DNA of 64,000 nucleotides from Isoetes taiwanensis (taxonomy: Eukaryota > Streptophyta > Lycopodiopsida > Isoetales > Isoetaceae). Made by a program: the position numbers and the translations under genes. The stretch is from NCBI GenBank assembly GCA_021234155.1, contig JAJEKV010000017.1:13144613-13208612 (forward strand). Reading direction: 5' to 3'. Every line of letters begins with the position of its first letter. The stretch's first letter is position 1. Below are positions 21,225-33,000 of the stretch, piece by piece. The notes beneath the pieces were generated by a model. That model was not told where the DNA came from and did no database searches. It worked only from the letters and a program-made list of their open reading frames with translations.

Positions 21225-21645
21225 GAGAGACTTTCTCGACTCGTGATCGAGAAGAAGGGCCTTTCTCGACTCGCAAGTTGAGAAACGTAGCTCAGAGCTA
21301 AGGCTTTCTCGACTCACAAGTCGAGAAGAAGGGCCTTTCTCGACTCGCGAGTCGAGAAACGTAGCTCAGAGCTATAAAAAAATAAAATAAAAAAACGTTT
21401 TTCTTTTTATTTATTTTTCAAAAAGATTTTTTTTCTTTTAAGGGCCTTTCTCGACTCAATGAGTTGAGAAAGGCAGCTCAATGTGAAAAATGCAGTTCTG
21501 AGGACCTTTCTCGACTAGTCGAGGTGAAAAACAGAAAGAAATGCAGTTCTGAGTCGATTAAAGTAGCTCGAGGTGAAAAATGCAGTTCCGAGGGTTGAGA
21601 AACGCAGTTCTGCGAGCCTTTCTTGATTTACGAGTCGAGAGAGAC
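21225..21645. repeat. Cluster of TTTCTCGACT palindromic repeats
   Basis: At least seven copies of a motif of the form tttctcgact-N-agtcgagaaa occur at irregular spacing. The copy at 21336-21359 is a perfect 24-base palindrome. Some units share a longer module 'gagaaacgtagctcagagct', giving direct repeats near 21263 and 21337. Degenerate copies continue to about 21640. The same motif reappears at about 26612-26750. No known family is recognised. Confidence 0.85.
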
Positions 21646-22074
21646 ATCTTAGAGTAAAAAATTCACATGTGTTCAAACATGCAACAAGTGTGGCGAGGCT
21701 ACTTGCCTACAAACATAGTTCTAGCTCCAATATCATGGAGCACAAATCATGACTAACTGAACCATATATGTATTTTCTATGCATTTTCTAATGCACACTG
21801 CATTATTATGTATACATACACGAAAAAATAGACCCTCCCCCTTTTGTAATATGTCAATGTTTACCCATAGTTTTTTTCAAATATAGCTTTTTCAAATGGG
21901 ACATTATACACTATATATTTTCTAATAAGCACAATATGCTATACTACGTATTTTCTAATAAACACAATATTCTATGAAAAAATACCCTCCCCATGTATTG
22001 TCTAATACATACCATGTCTTATGTATTTCTAGGTATACGTATGTAAAAAAAAAATAAACCCAGAACATGGTTTT

Positions 22075-23441
22075 AATGGAGATGTTCATTCTTGTAAGCC
22101 ATTGCAACATCTCTTCAAGGCATTGCATGACACTGGTCTCATGAAACTAGAGGATTTGACCATAGGAAGGATGAATGGGCCAGCACCTTCAATTCATGTG
22201 AACCCAATACCGGGGCGCCGACTACCCCAAGAAGCTACTCTTGCAACTTGACAATTGTGCTGGCCAGAATAAAAATAGATACTTGTTTGCATACTTGTCG
22301 TATCTTACATGGGTTGGAGTTTTGAAATGGTCTATGTTGATGCAATGTTTGGGCATTATAGGATCGAATTTCAGAAAAGTGACATCACCACCTATCCTAG
22401 GCTTTTGGAGCTATTTAAGCAGTGTTCTTCACCTCCTCCTATTGGTTCATTGATACAAGAAGTCCCCCAGTGGAAAGAGTTCATAGAGGGTTATGCTCGT
22501 CAAGACCTTATTGGGCACAGTGCTCCATTGCAATTTAGGTTATGGGTGAAGAATGGAAAGCCAATAATGCAATACAAGATGAGGGCCGAAGATCTTGTGT
22601 GGAAACTAGAAGATAAGGATATATTGATTTGGAAAGAGGATGTGGCAGGTGAACCAATGGTGCCGACAGGAGAGCCTAAAGCTATGAAACCATTAGGAGA
22701 AGTGAAGGAATGTGAACAGACTATGGAAGGGATAATGGATTATATAAAGTACTGGGAGAAATCCTTAGCAGATAAACACATAGCACCAGAGAGAAGAGCG
22801 TGCAATGAAGCACTTGTAAATTATTGGAATGAAGTTCATATACTTTTAGGGAGTTTGGACACAAGTAGTAGCGTCCTCCGAGAGGGTTGGCTACCTCAAA
22901 GTCGATGGAGGCTCGATCATGGTCAATTCCAACCTGATCAGCAGTCGATCCACTTGATGACAGAGGAATCTGAAGAGGAGGTGGAAGAGGATGAAAAGCA
23001 CTATGTTGACCTAGAAAAGAGCGTCCCAAGTATTATGGACTTGCTCCATATGATCCTAAGATGGATTTGAAGGATGGCCAATATTTGATCGTCAGGCCAT
23101 CAGATGAAGATACTTATCCTATTTGGTTAGGGTATACCATCTCAAGTGTTTGTAGGGAAGCTAATAACCCTAATAGAAACAAGGTATGTGTGGAGTGGTG
23201 GCATCCAGTAAGTGGAAAAGGAGTCATTACTGAAAAAGAGCGCTACAAAGATTATTTTAATAAGCAATGGAAGTATGATGCAAGTGATCCGGCCCAATGG
23301 GTGGAAATAAAATCCGTGTTGATGTCATGGAACCCCAGAAAGGGCAAGGTGGATCCGAGAAAGGGGTGCATGAAGATTCCAATCTCTGTGAAGGATAAAG
23401 TTCTGAAGTCACTAGAGAAGATAGCCGAACAAGCAAAATAA
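22075..23441 (+). pseudogene. DUF7869-like putative transposase, copy 1
   Basis: Three frames together give LQLDNCAGQNKNRYLFAYLS, then a frameshift and small deletion, then VDAMFGHYRIEFQKSD and a long C-terminal part. The last frame (23061-23441) holds a compact beta-rich domain, DGQYLIVRPSDEDTYPIWLG to KVCVEWWHP. The DNCxxQNKNRY motif marks a eukaryotic family that I recall being annotated as DUF7869 and that behaves like a dispersed transposase. Compared with copy 2 near 61.1 kb, the GHTHDD segment between GVLK and DAMFG is missing, so this copy should be inactive. Biochemical function is not established. Confidence 0.65.
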
Positions 23442-23770
23442 AGTACGAGGGTCCATGAGTATCTTATGATGTGAATCTTACTTTCATTGTAATCCTACTT
23501 TCAGTGCATTTTCATTGTATTCGTGCTTTCATTGTAATCTTACTTTTAGTATATAAGTATCTTACTCTACTTGAATGTGAAATACTGGCTTGTGATTATC
23601 TACTTGAGTTCCATACTGGCTTGTGATAAGTGTTAACTTGTAATTTGAGACCTGTTAGAATTAAGGCTGATAATAAAAAGTATTTACATGCAATTCCACA
23701 TTGTTGAAATTGGGGTTGTCACTATTTGTAAATTTCAAAATGAGGGAATAGTTTCAAAATAATGGAATCG

Positions 23771-25459
23771 TGGTTCCTAATCAATTACTGGCAAAAAGTG
23801 GTGTCATGTTTAGAAACAGAACAACCACGTGTAGCAAAGTTAAAAGATTGTTTTTTTTTTTGCCAGAGACTAGATGGGAGGGTTCTGAAGGAGCAAGTAC
23901 ATCCAAGAAAGTTTCATAGAGTCTGAACAATGGCTTCAAGTCTTTTGTAGAAAGCAAGGCATCAAAACTAAATTTGTTTCTGAGTGGGATCTTTCTAGGA
24001 CAACAAGGAAGGCCACTTTGTGTTAGTCAAGCTACTTTGTGTTAGTCAGGATTGACCATTATGGTTAGGGATGGTACTCACCGACGTTACCACCATACCT
24101 GATGGGGAGGTTGCATCCTGGATTCCAGGTTCAACATTGAAAGCCCATTGGGAGGCATAAGAAAGGCAAACTAAAAGAAACAATACTCTAACTGCTAGGA
24201 GAAAAGTAGAAGAAAAATCTTGTTGATTCTCAGAAGAGAGAATAGGTAGATTATATGGTATGGCCATACCCTGCTTGTATTATATTGTAAAAGACAAGAC
24301 ACACAAGATACCCAAGAGGGAAATGGAGAAAGCCAAGCATAACCTCTATGCTTCGCATTGTATGAGAGTAGATAATATAATTTATCTATATATATCACAT
24401 TCTTTGTAAATTTTCTGAAATTTTGTCAACTGATTGTTTGTAAATATTGTGAGAAAATATCGTGAAGCAGTTTTTGTTATACGATGTGAAATTCTAGGTG
24501 ATTCAATGCAAAACTTAATTATTTTTGCATGAGTCCCAACTATACGAATGTGTCCCACTTCAATTAAATGTGTCTTATTTTAATTTTTGACCATTTTATC
24601 TTTACTGAACAAGAAGCACAAATGTAAGTAAAGATGCAAAGACAGGAATACAATCTTAAAGATAATCAAGCCTATATATAAGAGCACACGTTCAAATACA
24701 CCTCAATGATCAAGCGCCTCTTACGAGGGGCAAGTAAAGAACAAGACTTAGTAATGATGCTACTTGTCCACATCCACACATCTGAAGCTACTATTATTCT
24801 TCTTTTCCAGATAGTCTAAAGCAACCATACATGTCTAAGATTTTTTAATGGAGCCAGACGTTTTATCCGCAGAAAAGAAAAACTGAAAAGTTTTTCCACC
24901 TTGCTAGAAAACTAAATTTGTATAAGTAAATAGAAGTTGGACATGTGCCACTCATCTTGTGCAATTCAATTTGATTCAATTTATCTTGTGCCCTTTTTTG
25001 ACATGTTTAGTGGCTCCATTCAATATAAGCAAATCCAAAGCGCCAATCATGTGCCAGTCATCTTGTGCCATTCAATTCAATTCTATTCATTTTGTGCCCC
25101 TTTTTTGATGTATAATATAAGCAGGCCTAAAGCATGATTCCAAATTATTGGTGGCAGCAGCAAGAAATTGCACTAGATCAGAAAGCGACCTACTATTATA
25201 TTATTTTGTGTAAATATAGGAAGGGATATGAAAATTCGCTATAGTGTAGCTACATCATTGGAGTTTATAAATGTCTCCTTCATAGATTTGCATTCATTGA
25301 TGAGATGCCTCTTAGATTTGATTTAGATTTTGGCAACCTCACCTGTTCGAAATATGGGAAGTGCTAGAATGTGAAGCTTCTTATTATCTATGTAACTTAA
25401 CAAATATTGTTGGTCATAGAAAGGACAAAGATAGGAGCCCACATTTTGCTATCACGAAT
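23771..25459. repeat. Long repeat, copy A (uninterrupted)
   Basis: This segment matches 49556-50174, 53927-54007 and 55320-56268 in the same orientation, with shared start 'cctaatcaattact' and shared end 'cattttgctatcacg'. It has no convincing coding capacity. Because it lacks both the Helitron and the L1 present in copy B, it supplies the empty target sites for both. The nature of the repeat is unknown; no terminal inverted repeats were seen. Confidence 0.85.
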
Positions 25460-25749
25460 GACTTGTTATTTTGCATTCAGATGATGCGCTTTGACTTGCT
25501 ATAATGATCTTTTGTTTGATAGGATTTTCGGCAGAGTACCTTGTGATCACTGGTAGAAACCCCTTCTCCGTCATTAAAGGATTGCAAACAGAGGTTCTTG
25601 AGATCTCGCTAGAATGTTGGTGGCACATGGAAGTAACGGTATCGGGAAAGGGAAGGGATCTATTCTTCTGATATAAATAGGAGTCCAATAATAAGTATAA
25701 GAAGGTTGAGGTAAGTTCTTTATATTGCTAGTTTTATTACACTAAGAAG

Positions 25750-26395
25750 TTGTCTGCGCTTGATTATTCTTCTCCTTCAATGAAGAAGACAAATGAAATG
25801 GACAAGAAGTTTGCCCCTATAATTGCAAGAATTGGGCTGGAAGAATGTAGGGATGAAGGAGGGCAAGACTCTCACCTCCAAAGAGCTCGGCATGGAAATC
25901 TCAAAAGTGAGAAAAATTATTCAACATTGAGATGCTCACACCCAATGTCTTGAAGAGTATGAAGCACTACTAAAATCCTGTTGAGGAGAAGAATGTCAGT
26001 GAAGAACATGCTGCAATTCACGAAGAGGAGTGAGAAATAGAGGATGAGGACATTGCAGACTCTCAATTTTTGGGATCTGAACAAGCAAGTCAGGCTGATG
26101 CAGAGGGATGCCCAGAAAATGTAAAGGCTAGCTTGGTATTATCCTCTGGGATTGGTCATAAAATAGTGCTAGATATAAAATGATTGAAGGTGCGCACTGG
26201 CAATATTTTAATCATAGGGAGCTCAATGTAGTCTACATCTTGGAAGACCTAAACTTAATGGTACGTCATCATGTGCCTGGTTCGATGCCAACAAACGTGA
26301 TTCCATTTAACAAAGTGACTGGTGAGTTGTTCAAGTGGAGCATGGGGGAAGACTTGAGGAGGAAGGAGGTAAGGTTCTAGGTATTAGATGCGCAA
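25750..26395 (+). other. Degenerate coding-like sequence, unrecognised
   Basis: Short open frames (25750-25953; 26180-26380) separated by stops have protein-like composition, for example AHWQYFNHRELNVVYILEDL and PGSMPTNVIPFNKVTGELF. No family is recognised. It may be a decayed transposon protein. Confidence 0.3.
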
Positions 26396-26611
26396 CATTT
26401 GGTAAGGGCAATACATGTGTTGCAGATGGAGAAGGAGGTCCACAGAGAGGATCAAGGATCGGTATAGTAAACGAGAGTGCATATTGCTAGCAGCGGAGTC
26501 GCCGCTCATTGAGCTTGCCAGCATCAGCCACTGTCAAAATACCATTCCACAGAGTGCCAGCTACATGAAGTAACATAATTTATTTGTTTTAACTATTGCC
26601 ATCATTCTCAA

Positions 26612-26750
26612 CTTCGAGAAAGGCTCCAAGTCCACGATTTTTTTTGTTTATAGATGTCTTTCTCGACTAGCGAGTAGAGAAAGGCTCCAAGTCTAATCTT
26701 TTTCAACTTATAGATACATTTTTCGACTCTTGAGTCAAGAAAGCCTCTAA
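26612..26750. repeat. Second TTTCTCGACT palindrome locus
   Basis: Three copies of a motif like 'tttctcgact-agcg-agtagagaaa' occur, each followed by 'ggctccaagtc' or 'gcctctaagtc', spaced about 60 bp. It matches the palindrome family at 21225-21645, but the flanking module differs. Confidence 0.75.
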
Positions 26751-27006
26751 GTCCTAATCCCATGATCTTCTTGGTCAACGAGATTGCAGATTGGATGGCC
26801 ATGATGCAGGTAGGGAGATACGGAGGTGCCTTGCGCACCCGTCCCCTATGGGCTCCTATAACAATGGAAGCATACTACAATATCAGCACTGGCAAAGCAA
26901 TATAACATAATCAACGACGACGACGGGTAGCACATCCATGCATCCATAGATCCATAATAGACATCGATATATCGTAAGACATATAAGCTCCTACTCAGGC
27001 CATTAG

Positions 27007-27037
27007 GAAGGAAGGAAGGTCCTTCCTTCCTTAGAAG
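27007..27037. repeat. GGAA/TTCC hairpin
   Basis: 'aaggaaggaagg', one base, then 'ccttccttcctt' forms an almost perfect hairpin. It probably arose from an inverted tetranucleotide run. Confidence 0.7.
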
Positions 27038-27080
27038 GCAAATTTTATATACAACTTTCAAATATAGGAGATATAGACAT

Positions 27081-27371
27081 GTGCTTGTAGATTGCAAGTG
27101 GAATTGGATTCACCTTGAACAAGATAACCACGATGGGAGTCATTCTAAAATTTTGAGAATTCCTTTCCATAAGAATGGCCAGTTTCTAAAAGATATGGTT
27201 GTGGAAAGTGAATGGATTTTATTTGATATCCGTCGGCTTTTAGAGGCAGGGATGGCATTAAATTACTTCAAGTTCTTCATTAATGGAGAGAAGATAGGTC
27301 AAAGAAGAGAGGATGAAATGAAAGCAAAAGATTGTATGCCTCCGAAAACTATCTCTATCCATGAGGATTAA
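27081..27371 (+). CDS. Unrecognised possible terminal exon
   Basis: A 96-codon open frame follows an acceptor-like 'gatatag' at 27077. Its composition is protein-like (WNWIHLEQDN, ILRIPFHKNGQFL, WILFDIRRLLEAGMALNYFK) and it ends in a Lys/Glu-rich tail. I do not recognise the family. It may be the last exon of a gene or transposon whose upstream part lies within 25.7-26.4 kb. Confidence 0.3.
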   Translation: MLVDCKWNWIHLEQDNHDGSHSKILRIPFHKNGQFLKDMVVESEWILFDIRRLLEAGMALNYFKFFINGEKIGQRREDEMKAKDCMPPKTISIHED

Positions 27372-27782
27372 CTGTTGTAAATCATTGTAATTGCATTTGA
27401 ATAATAGCAACTATTTTGGACATGAATGGCTTCCTTGGTTCAATGGTTATGCTTCTATAAATGCTAGAGTAATTTTATGCTTTAAAAATGATGCCAATAT
27501 AATAGTACTATTTGCTTCAAAATGACACAGACCCTTTGCACAAAGTAAATGCAACGAATGCTAAAATTACCATGCTTCAGTTTTCAGAATGTACAGAGGT
27601 TGATATTGCATCATAATTGTGACGCTCCCCAAACCTATACGATGCTTCCATCATATAAATATGGGAAATCCCCTCTTCGATGGCCAGTACACCACCATAG
27701 AAAGGCCCTCCATCTACCTCGGACCACCTGTGATGGCCAGATGTCCAGATGAAGGACACGGAGGTAGCAGAAGCATATAAAT

Positions 27783-28610
27783 ATGTTAGCACCTAGCAAC
27801 AATACAAACAAATAATATGCCACCACGAAGGGTGGCCTATCCATCATCACAGGAATAACAAAAGAGTACCAATACAACATAGGAAATGCATCCGAAATTA
27901 GGATTCTATCCTGGGCTCAAACTCAAGAGGGTCAACTAACAGTCAAGGCCTCCGGATAACAACAGACGAAATCATAACAATGGCGTTGGCTGGCATAGAA
28001 CAATGGCTAAGGTAGTCCACTCCATCTGCCCCTCCTGTGCACACTTTGCAGATAGGCTGAATCATGCTATAACGTGGTTATATCGTTCCGGAGATGCAAT
28101 CTCATGGATTCACCCTATGAGACTACTCCGGGTTACATCTCCCTGGTCTGATGAGGCAGGGAGGAAACGAATTCACTCCCAGAAGCGTACATACATGTTA
28201 GCACATGGCAACAATACAAATAAATAATATGCCACCACGAAAGGTGGCCCATCCATCATGACATGAATAACAACAGAGTACCAATACAATATAGGAAATG
28301 CATCCGAAATAAGGATTCTATCCTGGGCTCAGACCCAAGAGGGTCAACTGACAATCAAGGCCTCCAGATAACAACAGACGGAATCATAACAATGGTCTTG
28401 GCTGGCATAGAACAATGGCTAGGATAGTCCACTCCATCTACCCCTCCTGTGCATACTTTGTAGATAGGCTGAATCATGCTATGACATGTTTATAGCCTTC
28501 CAGAGACGCAATCTCATGGATTCATCCTATGAGACTACTCCGGGTTACATCTCTTCGGTCCGATGAGGCAGGGAGGAAATGAATTCACTCTCAGAATATG
28601 ATGGTTCTAT
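27783..28610. repeat. 414-bp tandem duplication inside the LTR
   Basis: Units starting at 27783 and 28197 (both 'tgttagcac..gcaacaatacaaa') run in parallel through 'ggattctatcctgggctca', 'catagaacaatggcta' and 'gatgaggcagggagg'. They differ by scattered substitutions, so the duplication is older than the one at 18.7 kb. A more diverged single copy lies at about 48120-48400. Confidence 0.9.
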
Positions 28611-29136
28611 GGGTGGCTAGAGGATCGTGCCACCACTGGTGACCATGCGTCCGTACCTGACTTTTACCCCCCAAATTCCATAGGCCACCCCGGGGCGCCC
28701 ATCGAACCCAAGACGTTCCTTTAGGTACGTATCTTGCGGCCCAAGAGGTGTCAGACCCATAGCCGGCCTTACACGGTGACCAATTATAAGCCTATCCCAC
28801 TGTAGGAATCCTGTAGTCAGCAGGATTCCACCTCTGTTTCTCTATCATGCTTGTTATCTGGTGTTGAATCACAACATAGCATCCACAGCCCGGTGGGCTC
28901 TTGTGCACAGGATGCATTTAATGGGATTTAAGGGATTCTAGCTAGGAGCATCATTAAATCTAGATAGCCTTTAGGTCTCTACCCCTCTTAATCTAATAGA
29001 ACATAGGAGGAACAGAAAGCGAAATTGTCATCATAAATAGATCATTGAATAGAATCTAATCATCCATCTACTCAAAAAAGGGTCAGAAGAATACAAGCTA
29101 TGCTAAAACTAACCGGTATCATAGCTATCTCTCTGG

Positions 29137-29972
29137 CACATTATTTACTTCCAGAAGGTGGTGGCTATGGATGAAGCCCGGCTGCCCAACCTTGCTTTGG
29201 CAGTGGCGATGGGCCCGCAGCGACCCAAAGCTTCTTTGGAAAGACAAGCAAGCCCGTGGTTCTCCGGCGATGGAATGTGCAGGGCACGATGTGGACCGAT
29301 TGCATACACCGAAGGAACGCTTTGCCTTGAAGCGATGCGGATGCTTGCTTCATGGCCAAGCTTTGGGATCACGAGAGGCCCCGCTCACATGTCAAGGTGG
29401 CAAATTATCGGCCAGCCGAGTTAATCCCATGCTCACGAAGCGGCCCACACCACTACTTGCGCACCCATCTACCCATGAAAAGCGCGGGGTGATTGCTTCC
29501 ATTCGCATAGGTGCACACCACCTCCGCATTGAGGCGGGGAGGTGGATTCGGGGGCCGCGTGAGGACATAGTCTGTCGCCGCCATGTCAAGGTGCCATTGA
29601 GGATGAAAGTCACGCCCTCGTGCCTGTCGCGTTTGAGCATATCCGGGACTTCGGTATGCTTTCGGTTAGTTGTGCCCCATCGGGCCCTCGCATGAGCTCT
29701 TTGAGAGCCGCGGCCTCAGTAGGCTTGTTGGGATCGTATCTCCGGGAGGTAATGGATACGCGGACTTCGGTTATGCCCCCGTCCGGCATTAACCTCGGTT
29801 GTACTTGTGATTATGTATATAAGCGTGCGGTATGTCGGCATCCTTATTGCCGAAAACCCTTGGTGGGGGTTTTTATCTCGGTAGTAATCGCTGTTTGCTC
29901 TCTCTTTGTACTTGGGTCCCATAGGCCAGTTGGTCTCCGTGGACGATAAAATCATATTCTATTCTATTCTAT
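29137..29972 (+). mobile_element. 5'-truncated LINE-B nested in the gypsy LTR
   Basis: The decayed C-terminal part of ORF2 is readable: IASIRIGAHHLRIEAGRW then, after a frameshift, EDESHALVPVAFEHIRDF, matching ARFRMGSHDLRIEKDRW and EDENHMLNECPIYESIR of LINE-A. The 3' UTR has 'gggtcccataggcc' and 'ccgtggacgataaaat', then ATTCT repeats. It interrupts the LTR exactly between 'tctctctgg' and 'ttctccatcc'. The related copy near 44.70 kb reads straight through this point, and a short duplication (tctgg) flanks the insert. Confidence 0.88.
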
Positions 29973-30414
29973 TCTGGTTCTCCATCCTTCTGGTTGGAAC
30001 CAAGGTTGAACAACAGCTCCTCCTCCACCAATCTCCCCCAATTCAAATTGGGGCAAATTGGGGTAGAAGCCCCAATTCGGCTGTCCCAAATTGGCAAGTT
30101 TGCCTTGCCCAATCGATTTGGGCCAGGTGGCAACTCTGGATTGGTTATTATTAACTAATTTAATATTTTAACCCCTTTCAATATTAGGTTAAGCCCTAAA
30201 TTTGAATTAAATTTCCACCTTAGTTAAATAATTTAATATTTTAACCCCTTTCAATATTAGGTTAAGCCCTAAATTTGAATTAAATTTCCACCTTAATAAC
30301 TAATGCTTAACATAGCTACCCTTTGCTTATGAATAATTAATGCACCATTAATTGTTCATAGTGACATATCATGTATTTATACCCAAAAGGCATATAAATA
30401 CGTGGAACGTCACA

Positions 30415-31800
30415 TTCTCCCCACCTTGAAATTGATGATGTCCTCAGCATCAAGACTATTCTTGTTTTTGGGCCAACACATGACATGTTGGAGCAAGTCT
30501 CCCCACCTTAAAGAGGTAACGCAAAATTATAAGTCACAGAGAAGTTGTCATGTTCAAGGTGATCAAGTTTGAAATGACGCGTAATGTGCAATTTATAACT
30601 CGGAAAAAGTTGAACGGTAATTAATGGAACAATGTTATATGGAAGGGGACATAATTTATGATGTCCTCAACATTTGCGTTAGGTGGTTAACTTACAAGAA
30701 AAATTAAATTAAGGAAGGTGGATATATTTAGGTAGGTGATATAAAAGATACATATATAGATCGTACACGACCGTCGTCCTATCAAAAGTCCACACTCAAG
30801 ATATAATATATAAGTAAGCACACTATTGGTCCTCGGTGGACCCTAGCTTATAGGGCCTGGCAATGCAAACAGAAAATACGTATCACAACAAGAACATGGA
30901 CCCTGAGAAGAACTACAGGCGCTAAGCTATACGCTTTTGGTCTGCAGAATTACAAGGCATTAGTGTCTTTAAATTAATTTATATGTTGTGATTAAAGGGA
31001 TCACCCCCTTTTTAGAAGAAAAAGGGGAAAAAAAAAGGGAAGCCTATCATGACTAAGGCTTGCCATTCGTCTCGGCGTAAGGAATGGCAATGTTCCCATT
31101 ATAGCCGTAGACGAAGGCGTCCTATTATATCTATATGCCCATCCCCATTCCTAGGATGCATCTAGCCTAATCCCCACTACATGAAAACTGGCCTGCATGA
31201 TCCCAGCCGGATCTAAGACTCACAAGATATCGGTTGGTGGTTGTAGCACACACCGCTTCCTACTTGAGCACTGATGTTGGACCTTCCTTTGGTAAGTGAT
31301 TCTACTTAACAAAGTAGGACAGGCTATGGTCATCTCTTGTCTGCTTGTACGCATGATCGAGAAGAGCGCGTGGAACTAGTTCCACTTGCTCGTCCGTCCT
31401 ATCAAGGAGCGTTTAGGATCCATATGTTACCTTAGAACTAAGTGTATAGTTCTCCAAAAGGCTTACGGTCAGGATGTCACGGTGTGCAGATGTGCAAGGA
31501 GAAGTAGCTTATAGGCCCGTAGGCATACTGGCTAGATTATCTAAAAGATTCTGCTTATCTGCAACTCGAATCCTCAACAAAGCATACATGTCAATGAGCA
31601 ATCTGGCGTCAACATACCGTAGCCATTGCGAGTTAAGTCTGTGTAGTGTTGTATCTACGTGGCGTCGGTGATGCGACATGGCATAATTTGTGCCATTTTA
31701 GACAACTTATCGATCATGACCATGAAATAGAAAATGCCCGAGTCCAACTATTACATCCATGGTGATAAATTTCACGATGGTTGGAACGCTTCTGAAATCC
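30415..31800 (-). pseudogene. Gypsy internal region with integrase core remnant
   Basis: At about 31790-31660 on the minus strand the translation reads KFITMDVIVGLG, frameshift, FMVMIDKLSKMAQIMPC, followed by TDAT. This is the start of the gypsy integrase core, where the pattern ITMDFI-GLP ... VVVDRLSK-AHF is typical; both catalytic-region Asp positions are visible. Stops and shifts abound. The rest down to the polypurine tract at 30415-30427 shows no other readable motif. It belongs to the LTR at 27618-30414. Confidence 0.7.
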
Positions 31801-33000
31801 ATCACTAGTCACGTCTCCATTTTACTAAACATATCGATATATACCTTTCATTCGACACTATTCATTTGTGTTATACCCTTAGGGATATACATTAAACTGA
31901 CACTATATCATAATATACTCAATTTAGAAATCATTCTTTACTCACATACATTTAACCGATTATATATTGTACACACGCATAGACATAAATAACATCTATT
32001 TCCGCTTTTAAGATAAACACACTTATAATTCTGAAACTATATAGTATAAATTTATTCTAATCATATTAACTTTGTTTTGAATCTCTATTACACACTCCAT
32101 TCACTTTGCAATTTATTTGTTACACTCTGCCCTAAGTTTTATTTACTATCAAATGTTTTTCTTATTTCTTATATTTTTTTGACAACTCATATATTGGTAC
32201 TCTCATTGTTATACATAACCATGAGATTTATAGTTATACTCTTTTATATCACAAACAATTCTTTATCCCTTATATGATTTAAGACACATATATAGTCCAC
32301 TATATATCCCATGTTTACATATATACTTTAACATTAATTACACACTCGTTCTTCATCGTTTATTATGTGTAATCTCTTTATAATCATAATCTAACTCCCA
32401 GTATTCGTGCTATAGTTTTTATAACATATACATAAGTATATTTTTCCATTCTATGGTAGTAACACTGCAGCCACTCTACACTTTATTCTATCAACATTTT
32501 CTTTTTACTATGTTTTTAAAATACCTTTCTCCTTTTGATTATCTTTCATGTTTCCACACTCACACTCTCTATCTTAACCATACATTATATCCACAACTGT
32601 ACACATTTTAAGTCATTATTTTTATATCTATTCTCATTTACATATATTGACCAGACATATAGGCACTCATATCGTATATTGACATTTTATACTACCCCTC
32701 TTCAATGTACTCCTCGATTATAATCCTTTATATTATGTGTTTTATATACAACATTCATTCCGTACTTATTCTTCTTACTTTCCTATATCTCACACATACA
32801 CTTTAAGTCGATGCCGCCGGAGATGAGTCGGGCAAAGGGGTTGATGGTCGTTGTCCGCCTGTGCTATGGCCATGGGGTCTACTTGTGTCACAGAAGGGTA
32901 GTTGTAACTACGTTGCCTTTGACAAAATATCAAAAAGATGCCTCATCCCTTCTGAGCCTCTTATATAATAATGGCGGTGCAGGGTGTCCAACATTAGGAG
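31801..33000. other. G-poor, AT-rich gene-free stretch
   Basis: From about 31.8 to 32.8 kb the plus strand is rich in A, T and C and strikingly poor in G, with many short runs such as 'acacat' and 'ttatat'. No exons or repeats with clear ends were found. Confidence 0.5.

Larger units (their letters stand above)
27618..30414 (-). mobile_element. Ty3/gypsy 3' LTR (minus strand), enlarged by nested events
   Basis: The ends are TGTGACG (plus strand at 27618) and CGTCACA (ending 30414), perfect 7-bp LTR-type inverted ends. Just outside the right end, the minus strand has the purine tract ggtggggagaa, a classical polypurine tract, so this is the 3' LTR of a minus-strand element whose body lies at higher coordinates. 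A 414-bp internal duplication and a nested LINE (29137-29972) inflate its length to 2.8 kb. A second copy of the segment lies at 44369-44806. The flanks (ataat and ttctc) do not match, so it is not a solo LTR. Confidence 0.75.

Noticed and set aside
21225-21645. CRISPR array
   Set aside because: Repeats are diverged and irregularly spaced and the host is a plant.
27618-30414. Solo LTR
   Set aside because: Flanking five-base sequences differ, and a polypurine tract plus integrase remnant continue beyond the right end, so it is a 3' LTR with attached body.
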